This document shows positions 24,102-34,010 of a stretch of 59,799 nucleotides of DNA, one piece after another. Location of the stretch: NCBI GenBank assembly GCA_035530195.1, contig DATKVG010000055.1, positions 1 to 59,799 of the forward strand, written 5' to 3'. A program made the position numbers and the translations under genes. Origin of the DNA: JAPLKX01 sp035530195 (GTDB taxonomy: Bacteria; Hydrogenedentota; Hydrogenedentia; Hydrogenedentales; SLHB01). The notes under the pieces are model-generated. The model did no database searches. It was not told the DNA's origin and saw nothing but the letters and a program-made list of their open reading frames with translations. The first letter of the stretch is position 1. Each line of letters opens with the position of its first letter.

Positions 24102-26945
24102 ATGAGTCGGGTAACCACAGTTTTGCTGGCAGCGGGCTTAATCGCCGTTTTTTCCGGATGCCCCCGCTACGACAATTACCGTTTCACCAACGCCAACGCG
24201 TACGGCAACCGGTACGGCATGTACTCTCCCGCAACCGACGACGCCGCCGAGGGGTCGGGCACTGATGCCGAGGCACCCAGGGAAGTCGTCGAACCCGACG
24301 TGTACCGGGTCGAGGGAAACATCTTGTACGTCCTCAACCAGCACCGTGGGCTGGCGCTCATCGACTTGGATGACAACGCAATCCTTTGCCGCGTCCCGAT
24401 TTACGGGATGCCGCGCGACCTCTACGTCGATGGCGGGCGCGCCTACGTCCTGGTCTCCAACGCCGTGAACTACACCGCCGACGGGAACACAGTCAGCTAT
24501 GAAATCCGGTCCTGCCTGTACGTGGTAAACATCGAGGACCCGGCAGACGCGGAAATCCTTTCGCAGTTTGAGTTTGAAGGCGATCTGATCGACAGCCGCA
24601 TCGTGGGCAACATCCTGTACGCGGTCTGTGTCGAGCGTCCGTGGTGGTGGGGCGGCGGGTGGTGGTGGGGCGTTGCCGAAGCAGGTGCCGCAGTCGGCAC
24701 AGACGCCGGCACGGGCACAGCAACCAGTGAAGATCCCGGCGACGCCGAACCGGGCGAAGAGCCGGAAAACATTGTGCGGTCATGGGTTACGAGCATCAAC
24801 ATTGCCGACGTGGAGAATATCGACAGGGTTCAGGAGGTCTCGTTTGAAGGCTTGGGCAACATCATTCATTGTACGGACTCGGCTCTGTTTGTTGCCGCAG
24901 AAGATACCACCGGTGAGACCGCCGGAACCCTGATCACGTACGTGGACATCGAGGACGCGGACGGGGACATCACAGTTCGCGGCAATATCCGGGTCGAGGG
25001 CTACGTCCGCGACCGGTACAAGATGGATGCCTATGACGGGGTGTTGCGAGTGGTCGCGGCGCTGGGATGGGGCAATTCCGGCGTGGCCGTCACCACCGTT
25101 GACCTCGCCGACCCGGACAACCTGACTGTCCTCGGTTCGATGCAACTGGAGGGGGCCGACAACGAGACGCTGTTTGCGACACGGTTTGACGGGCCTCGCG
25201 CGTATGTCGTGACGTACAAGATGGTCGACCCGCTGTTCGTGCTGGACCTGAGCAATCCGGCCATGCCCACCCTGCTCGGCCAACTGGTCGTGCCGGGCTG
25301 GTCGACGCACATTGAGCCGCGCGGGGACCGGCTGATCGCCTTGGGCGTCGACGACAGCGAAGGCAAGCAGCGGGTGTGCGTGAGCCTATACGACGTCACC
25401 GGTCCGGAAGATCGCCCGCCAACCGAGGAGCCGTGGGAACCGATCCTGGTGGACCGGGTGACGTTCGGCGAGGACTGGACGTGGTCCAACGCCAACAACG
25501 AGGTCAAAGCATTCAACGTCATGGATGGCCTCATCCTCGTCCCGTTCAGCGGATCCGGCAACATCGGCTGGTACAGCCGCCTGCAGTTCGTCACATACAC
25601 CGACACCGACCTCGAAGCCCGCGGATACTGCCCGCAGGCCGGAAACATCATGCGGTCGTTCGAGTACAACAACCTCTACTACTGCATCACCGACACGTGG
25701 CTTACCGCGATTGACGCGACCGACTTGGACGACCCGCAAATCGTCGGGTTGGTCGTCCTCTCTGAAAACGTGTTCGACTACTTCGAACTGAACGGCGGCG
25801 TGACCGTCGAAATCATCCAAAATTGGGATGGGACGGGGTCAAGAGTTTCGGTGTACAAACCAGGGCATGAACAAATGGCCTTAGCGGGTGGATTCTTTGG
25901 ATTAAATAATATTGTTGCGGCAATGCCGTACGGGAATAACGTCGTGCTGGTCGCAGCGGATTATGGCGACCGCTACTGCGTGACCGTGCTCGGCTGCCCC
26001 CCGGATGACACTCCCTACCTCGTCAGCCATGTCGACATCAACGTCTGGCCGTTCTCGCAATACTATTACGGCTACCCCGTCTATCTCGACGACGCCGTGC
26101 GGCCCATGGCGGAAAAAGACGCCGTCGCCGGATTGTGGTGGTATCCGCAGCCGGGGCAAGCGGCGTACCTGCTTGGCAATAAGCTGGTGTTGAAGTGCTG
26201 GGCGGCCGAGTATGATGTGACTTTTGGCGGGAATGACACTTATGGATTCGGCCTGGCGGTCGTTAACCTCGATGACACGGAGTACACAACGATTGGGCTC
26301 GGCTACTCGAACCTCGTATCGGTCGAGGCGGCCGGCGACAGCATGTACATCGGCACGGTCGCGGACGTGGCGACCTATCCCCAGCCCGAGTGCGCCTACT
26401 TCTTGCAGGCGCTGAACGTGAACACGCTCGAGATGGGCCCGGCCGTGAACATGCCGGGGACGTACGTCGATTATGATCCCGCCCAGGACCTGCTGTTCGT
26501 TCGCGACGACCAATGGGACGGGATCGGAAACATCGCCAGTGCGCTGCGGACGGTCCGCTGGGACGGCGGCGAGGAAGTGACCCCGCTCGATTCGCTGGAC
26601 CTGCCGCCGAATACGTGGGACATCCTGCGCCGCGGCGGATCCATCTTCGCCACGACGTATGAAGAAGGGACCGTGCTGCTAAGCGCGACCGTTGACGGCG
26701 ACGGCGATCTGGCCGCGGGGCCACAGGCGCTGGTGACACGGGATTGGGCCGGCATCCTCGGCGCGCGGCCCGGCGTGGCCTATATGACGGTCAACAGCGC
26801 CGTGCTGCGGTATAACCTCGTCGAGGGCCAATTGACCCTGGCCGGCATCCATCCGACCATGAGCTATCCTACAAACATCCGTTTCGGCGCCAACAACGAC
26901 TACGTCTGCCTCGGCTACTCGGGCGTATTGTCGTTGCCGAGGTAA
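24102..26945 (+). CDS. Large beta-propeller lipoprotein
   Basis: 947 residues from the ATG at 24102 (GGAGG upstream). A signal peptide ends in a lipobox-like IAVFSGC. The rest is a series of propeller blades with the alternation Y-V/L-x-x-x-x-x-G-L-x-L-I-D-L-x-D, for example VEGNILYVLNQHRGLALIDL, LVVSNAVNYT-like repeats and ADSMYIGT-like turns. It resembles the secreted beta-propeller family PF09826 and other outer-membrane or cell-surface propellers. A Trp/Gly run (WWWGGGWWWG) followed by an Ala/Gly/Glu-rich linker (about residues 185-220) interrupts an early blade. The lone position and divergence from the flagellin operon give no clue to function. Confidence 0.8.
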   Translation: MSRVTTVLLAAGLIAVFSGCPRYDNYRFTNANAYGNRYGMYSPATDDAAEGSGTDAEAPREVVEPDVYRVEGNILYVLNQHRGLALIDLDDNAILCRVPIYGMPRDLYVDGGRAYVLVSNAVNYTADGNTVSYEIRSCLYVVNIEDPADAEILSQFEFEGDLIDSRIVGNILYAVCVERPWWWGGGWWWGVAEAGAAVGTDAGTGTATSEDPGDAEPGEEPENIVRSWVTSINIADVENIDRVQEVSFEGLGNIIHCTDSALFVAAEDTTGETAGTLITYVDIEDADGDITVRGNIRVEGYVRDRYKMDAYDGVLRVVAALGWGNSGVAVTTVDLADPDNLTVLGSMQLEGADNETLFATRFDGPRAYVVTYKMVDPLFVLDLSNPAMPTLLGQLVVPGWSTHIEPRGDRLIALGVDDSEGKQRVCVSLYDVTGPEDRPPTEEPWEPILVDRVTFGEDWTWSNANNEVKAFNVMDGLILVPFSGSGNIGWYSRLQFVTYTDTDLEARGYCPQAGNIMRSFEYNNLYYCITDTWLTAIDATDLDDPQIVGLVVLSENVFDYFELNGGVTVEIIQNWDGTGSRVSVYKPGHEQMALAGGFFGLNNIVAAMPYGNNVVLVAADYGDRYCVTVLGCPPDDTPYLVSHVDINVWPFSQYYYGYPVYLDDAVRPMAEKDAVAGLWWYPQPGQAAYLLGNKLVLKCWAAEYDVTFGGNDTYGFGLAVVNLDDTEYTTIGLGYSNLVSVEAAGDSMYIGTVADVATYPQPECAYFLQALNVNTLEMGPAVNMPGTYVDYDPAQDLLFVRDDQWDGIGNIASALRTVRWDGGEEVTPLDSLDLPPNTWDILRRGGSIFATTYEEGTVLLSATVDGDGDLAAGPQALVTRDWAGILGARPGVAYMTVNSAVLRYNLVEGQLTLAGIHPTMSYPTNIRFGANNDYVCLGYSGVLSLPR

Positions 26946-27687
26946 ATCTGCCCCCCTAATTACCGATATGACACCTACGGTGGAGCCGACCATCCGCGCA
27001 ATTGCGGGTCCCAGACCCTCATCATAGAAGGCAGCCTCCGAGCGAAATAGAATGACCCGCGTAACGTGAAATCGGTCGTCGCTTTACTTCTCGACGATGG
27101 CAATTGCGATCGGCGTATGGTTTACCATTTTGCTGCTTGTGGGAACGGCGAAAAACAGCCGCGTGACTTGGAGGGTACGGGACAAGCGGCGCGGTGTTCC
27201 TAGCGATGTTGATCCGATGTCCTGATAGGACATGTTTCTGTCCACGACCCGGTGTATGATGAATGCAGCGTGGGTGTGTACACTGGGCTGCGCTCTGACA
27301 CTTGATGAACAGCCGCAAATTGTATAAGATACCGTTCACTGACTCGCGGGACTGAATGGTTGTCCTTTCTGCAAGTCGCGACGAGCCAATGGGTCGGGAC
27401 AGGCTTCTTCGGGTATGCCCATTGCCCGGAGGTCAAGGCGTGGTTCTGGCCGCGCCGAGTCCGGCTCCGCCAAGGGGCGCCCTGTGAAGTTGAAGGTGGC
27501 CTTGTGTACCGGGTGCAATTGTTCGCGGCCCCGGGAAAAGCGGAAGAACCGCTGAACGTGTCCGCTACCCAACAGCCGCCAGATCAAACTCACTGTCTAA
27601 TACATTCTTTGTTGAGCGATTTACGTGGCGTACTCAGACCGCTGCATTTTATTGTAGGCGCATGCCGTTAAGAGAGGAGTCTGTTGT
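26946..27687. other. 742-base region without a supported gene
   Basis: Frames of 75-105 codons exist on both strands but lack family likeness and convincing ribosome binding sites. One minus-strand stretch ending near 27090 reads HAAVFAVPTSSKMVNHTPIA, faintly like a universal-stress C-terminus; this is too weak to call. The region may be eroded coding sequence. Confidence 0.5.
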
Positions 27688-28641
27688 ATGAAACGGTTGG
27701 GTTTCACGCTGATTGAACTTCTGGTGGTAATAGCTATCATCGGCATATTAGCTGCGATACTGCTTCCGGCGTTGGCCCGCGCCCGGGAATCAGCCCGCCG
27801 GGCGAGTTGCCAGAACAACCTGAAACAATGGGGGCTTATCTACAAGATGTACGCGGGGGAGTCCAAGGGAATGCGTTTTCCCCCACTTCAGGGAAACTAT
27901 GAGCCGTTGTACGATTGCGACGAGATCCTGGCTACGAGCAATCAGGCGGCGGTGTTTGGCACGAATCCGCGAATCGCCGCCGTCTATCCCGAGTACCTGA
28001 CGGACCCTGCGATACTTGTTTGTCCATCGAGCGCGCTGGTCACGACACAGGCGCTTAAGAATGCGAACGGCGAGTGGGATGTTGTCTACGCATGTGACAA
28101 CGGTTCCGGAGGCGCCGCGTCGGACCGCGGGCTTGCGTTGGCCAAGGGGAGTTACATGTACTTTGGGTACGCCTTAGACCGTTGCGGCAACGATGATCCG
28201 CAGGAAGACCTGGGCATCTACGGGAGCGCTGACGTCATGGGACCGGCACAATTGACGAGCCTGCTGGGAGAGCCGGTTATGGAATTCGTCATGTTGGGCA
28301 ACCCGGGCCCGCTGGACAATAACATTACGGTGGCCGCGGGCGTTGGCAACGGGGGATCGATGACGATCTACCGGCTGCGCGAGGGTATTGAACGATTCAT
28401 GATTACGGACATCAACAATCCGGCGGCCAGCAATCTTGCACAGAGCGAGCTTTGGATCATGAGTGATTTTGTGATTGCGCGTCCAGACCTGTTCAACCAT
28501 GTTCCGGGTGGGTCCAATGTGCTGTACATGGACGGGCACGTGGCATTCCTGCGGTACAATCCCTTGGGAGAAGCCCCCGTGAACCGTCTTGTTGCGGAAT
28601 CGCTGGAGATCATCCGTCAATTTGCGGAGACCCTTCCCTGA
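27688..28641 (+). CDS. Prepilin-like protein with type IV N-terminal methylation site
   Basis: 317 residues. The N-terminus MKRLGFTLIELLVVIAIIGI is a textbook class III signal: peptidase cleaves after Gly5 and Phe6 would be methylated; Glu10 is present. The helix continues ALARARESARRASCQNNLKQ, and the end GSNVLYMDGHVAFLRYN is the H-x-x-DG-type C-terminal motif common in PVC-type prepilin-like proteins (DUF1559-related). These are pseudopilins or surface proteins of unknown role and occur in many paralogues in such genomes. AGAGGAG precedes the ATG. Confidence 0.9.
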   Translation: MKRLGFTLIELLVVIAIIGILAAILLPALARARESARRASCQNNLKQWGLIYKMYAGESKGMRFPPLQGNYEPLYDCDEILATSNQAAVFGTNPRIAAVYPEYLTDPAILVCPSSALVTTQALKNANGEWDVVYACDNGSGGAASDRGLALAKGSYMYFGYALDRCGNDDPQEDLGIYGSADVMGPAQLTSLLGEPVMEFVMLGNPGPLDNNITVAAGVGNGGSMTIYRLREGIERFMITDINNPAASNLAQSELWIMSDFVIARPDLFNHVPGGSNVLYMDGHVAFLRYNPLGEAPVNRLVAESLEIIRQFAETLP

Positions 28642-28670
28642 AATAGCGGCGAGACGGTCATATATACCGA

Positions 28671-29813
28671 TTAGCAATTCCGATACGTGCGGCCTTTCCA
28701 CTCGACGCCCACGGTGGTGGCTCGGCGCCAGGAAGACAGTGCGAGGGCGATGAGCAAGAACTCCGCCAACGGATGAAGCAACGCTGACCAAATAGGCTGG
28801 CGAAACCGTCGGGCCAAGAGTAATCGAGAGCCAAAAACACAAAGCGCACCGGCGGCAAGCAGCCAAAGCGCGCCAGCCCTGCACCAGAGGCTCGATAAGC
28901 CCGCAAAAGGCACCAGGAACGCGAAGAAGTGGAGGGCCAAGTACGCCCAGAAACCGGCCGCATGCCGGAAAGCCGGATAGAAGTTCTTTTGAAACCCCCG
29001 CCAGATCTGAGCGAATGACGTGTACATGCGCAAGTGCACGAGCGCGGTGCCGTCCAACAGGATGCTGTATTCCCCATGTTCGCGCCAGCGGCGGGCCAAC
29101 ATGGCATCTTCGAGTATCTTATCCTTGACCATTTCATGGCCGCCCAGCCGGTCATAAGTATCTCGTCTGGCCAGAATGCAGGCGCCATGAGCCATTCCCA
29201 ACGATGGATCTCTGCGTTCAAGCGAGAGGGGGGCGGGAAAAAGGTTGAACAGGCAAAAACCGAACATAGGCATCAGCAGGCGTTCCCAAAACGTCTCGAG
29301 CAATAAGTCCGGCCAGCAGGACAATAAAGTGGCCTCCCGCAATCGGGCTTCTTGGACGAGCGATGCGACGGTTTCCGGCTGCACCTGAGTGTCTGCATCC
29401 AGAAACAACAGCCAAACGCTGGACGCAGCCTTGGCCAATTGGGCGCAGGCGAATGGCTTGCCACACCATCCATTTGGAAGCGGCGCGGGTGAAATCGTGC
29501 GAATTCGCGGGTCTTTTTCTGCCCATTGAGCCACCACATCCGCCGTCCTGTCCGTTGAATGATCATCGTACACAAGGATTTCAACGACACAGGGATGCTG
29601 TCCTGCAAGACTCTTCAGACATGCACCGATCCGGTGTTCCTCGTCGCGGGCGGGGATAAGCACAGAAACGGAATCCGCTTCGGACTTACCCAAGGGCACT
29701 TTGCGCACGCGTGGCCATGCCTGAACGTTCCAAGACGTGACCAGCAAGACAAGCAGATCGAAGAGAAAGACGAGCGAGGCGGCACAGATTGCTGTCCACT
29801 CCAACAGAACCAA
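28671..29813 (-). CDS. Membrane-bound family 2 glycosyltransferase
   Basis: 380 residues. An N-terminal membrane segment (WTAICAASLVFLFDLLVLLV) is followed by a GT2 domain with SVLIPARDEEHRIGACLKSL, the nucleotide-binding DDHSTD, the metal-binding D-A-D (LLFLDADTQVQPE) and the acceptor-side EDAMLARRWR, then four more membrane helices. The segment NGWCGKPFACAQLAKAA is typical of transferases acting on lipid carriers such as HpnB (hopanoid) and CrtQ/CruC-like (carotenoid) enzymes; the acceptor is unknown. It lies 33 bases downstream of the alpha/beta hydrolase gene on the same strand. Confidence 0.88.
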   Translation of the reverse strand: MVLLEWTAICAASLVFLFDLLVLLVTSWNVQAWPRVRKVPLGKSEADSVSVLIPARDEEHRIGACLKSLAGQHPCVVEILVYDDHSTDRTADVVAQWAEKDPRIRTISPAPLPNGWCGKPFACAQLAKAASSVWLLFLDADTQVQPETVASLVQEARLREATLLSCWPDLLLETFWERLLMPMFGFCLFNLFPAPLSLERRDPSLGMAHGACILARRDTYDRLGGHEMVKDKILEDAMLARRWREHGEYSILLDGTALVHLRMYTSFAQIWRGFQKNFYPAFRHAAGFWAYLALHFFAFLVPFAGLSSLWCRAGALWLLAAGALCVFGSRLLLARRFRQPIWSALLHPLAEFLLIALALSSWRRATTVGVEWKGRTYRNC

Positions 29814-29846
29814 GGTGTGATACTCCTTTGGCCGACGTTTCGCGTA

Positions 29847-30596
29847 TCAGGCTGATTGTGCGGTACGGAAAATAACAGCGGCCACTTCTCTTGCGGATTG
29901 GCGAATCGGCTCGTGGGCGGCTCCGGGCAATTCGTATACGCCGGCGCACGGAAACACGTCAAGCCACTCGGGGACGGACTTCTTAACCGCGCCAAATGTT
30001 TTCCTTCCGTAGACGATGTCGACGTTGGCCACTAGGCCCCGGAACCTATCCACATCTTCCCTTTCGCATAGCATGCACAAGAACCGTAAAGCCACTTCAT
30101 GATCGATGTCTGCAAAACCCCGTGTCACATCCTGGCCCGGTTCCCGCTTGTGCCACATCGCCGCGTTCGTGATCCGCCGGCCCATCGGGCTCGCAAATGT
30201 GGAGAAATAGGCCCTTCGCCCGAACTCTCCCCTCGTAAATAGTTTCAAGTACCAGGGAGCGCGCACAAACGGGTCAATCATGACCAACCGCTGAACCGGT
30301 TCCAGGCCGCGCCACAAGGCCTCGAGGCATAGATTAGCACCCCCGCAGTAACCCACGAGCGTCACCGGAGACCCATTTGTGGCATCCACCGCTTCCTTGA
30401 GGGCGTCGGCATACTCAGCCAAGTCCCACCGTTTTGGGGGCGGAGATTGTCCCCACCCGGGAAGATCCAGGGCACAGAGACTAGCCTCGGGCGGCGCATA
30501 GGGAACCAACGGTTTGAACGTGCGATGATCGCCGGCCCATCCATGCACCAGAATATAGGAATCCAGTCCTGTGCCGTGTCTATCCAAGAAAATCAT
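29847..30596 (-). CDS. Alpha/beta hydrolase with a cysteine nucleophile elbow
   Basis: 249 residues, no signal peptide. The fold is visible from SYILVHGWAGDHRTFKPLVP (oxyanion region), CALDLPGWGQS, the nucleophile elbow LVGYCGGANLCLEAL and a late GAAHEP with the catalytic His. The elbow is G-x-C-x-G with Cys84 instead of Ser, as in dienelactone hydrolases and polyhydroxyalkanoate synthases. It forms a two-gene unit with the glycosyltransferase. The substrate is unknown. Confidence 0.82.
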   Translation of the reverse strand: MIFLDRHGTGLDSYILVHGWAGDHRTFKPLVPYAPPEASLCALDLPGWGQSPPPKRWDLAEYADALKEAVDATNGSPVTLVGYCGGANLCLEALWRGLEPVQRLVMIDPFVRAPWYLKLFTRGEFGRRAYFSTFASPMGRRITNAAMWHKREPGQDVTRGFADIDHEVALRFLCMLCEREDVDRFRGLVANVDIVYGRKTFGAVKKSVPEWLDVFPCAGVYELPGAAHEPIRQSAREVAAVIFRTAQSA

Positions 30597-30751
30597 GGAG
30601 CGACTTTCTCATTGGGTCGCATCTCGATACCGCAACCCTGTTCGTTCGCACTAATGCAACAGTCTTGCACAGTCTACGACAACCTGAAATTTCTATGCAA
30701 TATTGCGGTTCTTTTGATTGCGGCTTGGTTGTCCGGGAATCAGGTTGCCCG

Positions 30752-31444
30752 TCATGGGGGAAGCATTTCACCCTTGTCAAGATGGCGCGTAACGGTGGCA
30801 AAGGTGGCGGCTTTTGGGTCGTGAGTAACCATAATGATGGTTTTTCCAAAATCCTGGTTGAGTTTGCGCAGGACGGTCAGTACTTCGCTGGCGGAATGAG
30901 CGTCGAGGTCGCCCGTGGGTTCGTCGGCGAGAAGGAGGTCGGGGTCGATGACGAGCGCACGCGCGATGGCGACTCGCTGCTCCTCGCCGCCGGAGAGCTG
31001 CCGAGGATAGTGTGTCATTCGGTCGGCGAGTCCGACGATATTGAGCACAGTATGGACATGCTCGGCGCGTGATTTCTTGCTCAGGCCGGTGAGCAGGAGC
31101 GGCATTTCTACATTCTCGAAGGCGGTGAGAACGGGGATCAGGTTGAAGGATTGGAACACGAAACCGATGTGTTCGTTTCGCCAGTGAGACAGTTCGTTTT
31201 CGGACATTGCGCCGAGGTCATGTCCGAGGACGTGGCAGATTCCGTCGGTAGCCCGGTCGATGCCGGCGATGATGTGGAGCAGAGTAGACTTCCCTGAACC
31301 GGAGGGTCCCATAAGCGAGAGAAATTCGCCGCCGGCGATGTCGAGGTTGATGCTGTTGAGTGCGATGACGTCTGTACCGCCGTGGGCGAATATCTTGCGA
31401 AGGTTTCGAGCTTGGACCATGGGTGCGGTTGCAGACTCAGGCAT
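30752..31444 (-). CDS. ABC exporter ATPase, LolD/MacB type
   Basis: 230 residues. Walker A GPSGSGKST, Q-loop FVFQSFNLIPVLTAFENVEM, signature LSGGEEQRVAIARAL (with GGEEQ instead of GGQQQ) and Walker B LLLADEPTGDLD with VTHDPKAA are present. This is the MacB/LolD/FtsE-like subclass that pairs with FtsX-type permeases. It is the last gene of a minus-strand operon of permease, permease, adaptor and ATPase (35150 down to 30752). Confidence 0.92.
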   Translation of the reverse strand: MPESATAPMVQARNLRKIFAHGGTDVIALNSINLDIAGGEFLSLMGPSGSGKSTLLHIIAGIDRATDGICHVLGHDLGAMSENELSHWRNEHIGFVFQSFNLIPVLTAFENVEMPLLLTGLSKKSRAEHVHTVLNIVGLADRMTHYPRQLSGGEEQRVAIARALVIDPDLLLADEPTGDLDAHSASEVLTVLRKLNQDFGKTIIMVTHDPKAATFATVTRHLDKGEMLPP

Positions 31445-31465
31445 GATATGTTCCTGCCGTTCGGT

Positions 31466-32824
31466 TCATTTTGATGAGACGGTGACTCGGTCGCCGTTTC
31501 GGAGAGTTGACGGCGGCCGGATAATCAGCGCTTCGTTTCCTTCGAGCCCGTCAGTGATTTCGATGCCTTGTTCGCCTTCCACGCCCAGTTTGACGGGTTT
31601 TTCGACGGCGGTTCCCTCTGTGACGAGATAGACCGTTGGTCGGCCGTTCTTCTGAACAACGACGCCCGTTGGCACCCAGATGTGTGAGACGGGTCCGGCG
31701 TCGGTGTTTGAATCGGGCTGCTTCGTATCAGAAAAGAAGGTTACTCGCGCGTTGACTTCGATCTTGATATCCGCATCGGGTTCGATGAGGCGCACTTTGA
31801 CCTGGACGGTAGCCTTTTGTCGGTCGGCTTGCGGGGCAATCTCGTCAACCTCGCCGGTGTAAACCTTGTCGGGATTGCTGTCCAACCGAATCTTGCACGC
31901 TTGGTCCAGTTTGACCTTGGCCAGATCATTCTCATTGAGGTCGACTTCGACTTGAAGATCGTTGAGGTCGGCCATGGATACGACGGAGCTCTTTGCGCCC
32001 CGCGAGCCTCCGAGATTCATATTGGTTACGGTTTCGCCCTTCTCGGCGATTCGTTCGAGAATGGTTCCGGCTATGGGTGCGCGGATGACAGTGTCATCAA
32101 GCTGGGTCTTGGCAAACGCGAGTTCGGCCTCGGCTTGTCGTAGCTGGGCGGCGGCGGCTTCGATCTGCTCGGGGCGTGGCCCGATTCTTACGAGTTCCGC
32201 CGTTTTCCTTTCCGCTTCCCATCGAGCGCGCGCGACATCGCGCGCCATGCGCGCGCGATCGAGTTCTTGCTTTGAAATAACCCTTTTCTCGAAGAGGGCT
32301 TCGAGACGGTCCATGTCAAGTTGGGCGCTTTTCAACGTGGCTTCCGCGGATGCGACAGCGGCGTTGGACGCTTCGACTTCCTGCGGTCGGGAACCGGCCC
32401 GGAGTTCGGCTACCCTTGCCTTGAGCGTGGCCACCATGGCCTCCGTTGATTTTACTCTCGCCTGGTATTCCTCATCGTCGAGCGTGATCAAGATGTCGCC
32501 AGCCTTGACGACATCGCCGCGTTTGACATAGATCTCCCGGATTCGCCCAATGATCTTCGAGCTTATTTCGATCTTGTGCCGGGGAATAACGTACCCGGTG
32601 GCCGTTAACAGGGCGGTACCTCTGCCGCCGGCGGACGTTTCATGTTCGGCGTAAACCGTTTCCACGAGAATGAGCGGGTGACTTTTTTCATACCAGAAAT
32701 AGCCGCCCGCCACTGCCAGCACGAGAAAAACAATGGCGAACCAAACGGTGCCGTTGGTGGGCTGGGGGCGCTTTTGGCCTTTCTCGATGCGCAGCTTGGC
32801 CAACTCCGTATCCAGCGTTGACAT
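31466..32824 (-). CDS. Periplasmic adaptor (membrane fusion) protein, HlyD/MacA type
   Basis: 452 residues from the ATG at 32824; the longer frame reaches into the next gene's end. An N-terminal membrane anchor (VWFAIVFLVLAVAGGYFWYE) is followed by a lipoyl-like half (ISSKIIGRIREIYVKRGDVV), a long coiled-coil hairpin (about 120-220, with an Arg/Ala-rich stretch RARMARDVARARWEAERKTA), and beta-barrel domains ending in GLEGNEALIIRPPSTLRNGD. It would link the inner-membrane ABC complex to an outer-membrane channel, which is not encoded here. 21 bases separate it from the ATPase gene. Confidence 0.92.
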   Translation of the reverse strand: MSTLDTELAKLRIEKGQKRPQPTNGTVWFAIVFLVLAVAGGYFWYEKSHPLILVETVYAEHETSAGGRGTALLTATGYVIPRHKIEISSKIIGRIREIYVKRGDVVKAGDILITLDDEEYQARVKSTEAMVATLKARVAELRAGSRPQEVEASNAAVASAEATLKSAQLDMDRLEALFEKRVISKQELDRARMARDVARARWEAERKTAELVRIGPRPEQIEAAAAQLRQAEAELAFAKTQLDDTVIRAPIAGTILERIAEKGETVTNMNLGGSRGAKSSVVSMADLNDLQVEVDLNENDLAKVKLDQACKIRLDSNPDKVYTGEVDEIAPQADRQKATVQVKVRLIEPDADIKIEVNARVTFFSDTKQPDSNTDAGPVSHIWVPTGVVVQKNGRPTVYLVTEGTAVEKPVKLGVEGEQGIEITDGLEGNEALIIRPPSTLRNGDRVTVSSK

Positions 32825-32843
32825 AGTTTCCCTTTTCACCTCG

Positions 32844-34007
32844 TCAAAGTTGTCTAAGTGCCGCGAGCACCGGTTTCCGGGAGGCAGACCACGCGGGGAG
32901 GAATCCGCCGAGCAGTCCCATGATCGCAGCAAAAACAAGTCCTTTCATGACCAATTCTGGCGTAATGGTGAAGTAAAATACAATCTCGCTGAAGGATTCA
33001 AAATTGGTCGTGCCGGTGGCCCAGCCGTTCATGGGGAAGGCCATCAGGCAGCCGAGGATACCGCCCGCCAGGGCGAGAAAGACGGATTCGAGCAAGAAAC
33101 TGACGAGTACGGCGAAAGGGGTAAATCCGAGGATGCGCAGGGTGCCAATCTCGCGGGTCCGGTTTGCGACGTTGGCGTACATCGTATTCATGCCTGCGAA
33201 GCAGGCGCCGATCGACATGATGACGGCAAGGAATCCGGCGAACGCTTTTAACGGCGCGGCGGTGCTCGTTTGCTCTTTGTAGTATTGTTCCTCGGTGAGG
33301 GCCGTCAGCTTGATGCGGGGATCGTCTTCGAGGCGCGCGCGAATAGCGTCTACCGCTGCGGGATCAACCGCACGAAGGATGGCGACACTGTAGGCATCCC
33401 GGTCGAACTCTTGCATGACCTCTTGATAGTCGGCCCAGACCTCCGAATCGTATGCCGTACCCGCCGCATCGAATATGCCGACCACGGTCCAGGTGCCGCG
33501 GCCCAAGCGAACCTTGTCGCCGAGATGAAAGTTGATGAACCGATTGGACACCGACCGCGAGACCACGATTTCGCGCAGACCCGGCTTGAACATTCGCCCT
33601 TCGATGATGCGGAAGGCGGGTCGAATCCTGATGCCTTGCGGATGGACCCCCCGAATTTGGAGGTTGGACGGCTTGCCGGAGCCGGTGCGAGGCTTGTTGA
33701 CAAGCGTAAGCACTTCCGGTGAGACAAGAGGTTCGCCTCGATCGTCTTTGGCGATCCCGGGGCAGGTGCGGATCACTTGATACCGTGCGATGGAGATCTG
33801 GCTTTGGCCTTCGGACTGCACGCCCGGGCGGAGTACAATCACGTTAAGGGGTTCGCCCGTGGTTGTAAGGGCGCGTTCGATGCCTTGTGCGAGAGACATC
33901 ACTATGACAAACGTGGCGACGACCATGGCAAAGGTAAGCGCCGTCATGGCGGTGCCTTTCCAGCGGGTGATGAGGTAGCGGTAGTTGTATTTGACCGGGA
34001 TGAACAT
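32844..34007 (-). CDS. ABC exporter permease, FtsX/MacB type (1)
   Basis: 387 residues with one N-terminal helix (TFAMVVATFVIVMSLAQGIE), a ~220-residue periplasmic MacB-like core domain, and three C-terminal helices. The C-terminal FtsX block reads REIGTLRILGFTPFAVLVSF and LLGGFLPAWSASRKPVLAAL, the latter matching the family's G-x-x-P-A-x-x-A-s motif. It is 19 bases before the adaptor gene and partners the second permease at 34011. Confidence 0.92.
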   Translation of the reverse strand: MFIPVKYNYRYLITRWKGTAMTALTFAMVVATFVIVMSLAQGIERALTTTGEPLNVIVLRPGVQSEGQSQISIARYQVIRTCPGIAKDDRGEPLVSPEVLTLVNKPRTGSGKPSNLQIRGVHPQGIRIRPAFRIIEGRMFKPGLREIVVSRSVSNRFINFHLGDKVRLGRGTWTVVGIFDAAGTAYDSEVWADYQEVMQEFDRDAYSVAILRAVDPAAVDAIRARLEDDPRIKLTALTEEQYYKEQTSTAAPLKAFAGFLAVIMSIGACFAGMNTMYANVANRTREIGTLRILGFTPFAVLVSFLLESVFLALAGGILGCLMAFPMNGWATGTTNFESFSEIVFYFTITPELVMKGLVFAAIMGLLGGFLPAWSASRKPVLAALRQL

Positions 34008-34010
34008 GGT

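Noticed and set aside
27022..27593. Short minus-strand frames in the 742-base gap
   Set aside because: Low-complexity, no ribosome binding site, no family. The faint universal-stress-like text near 27090 covers fewer than 30 residues.
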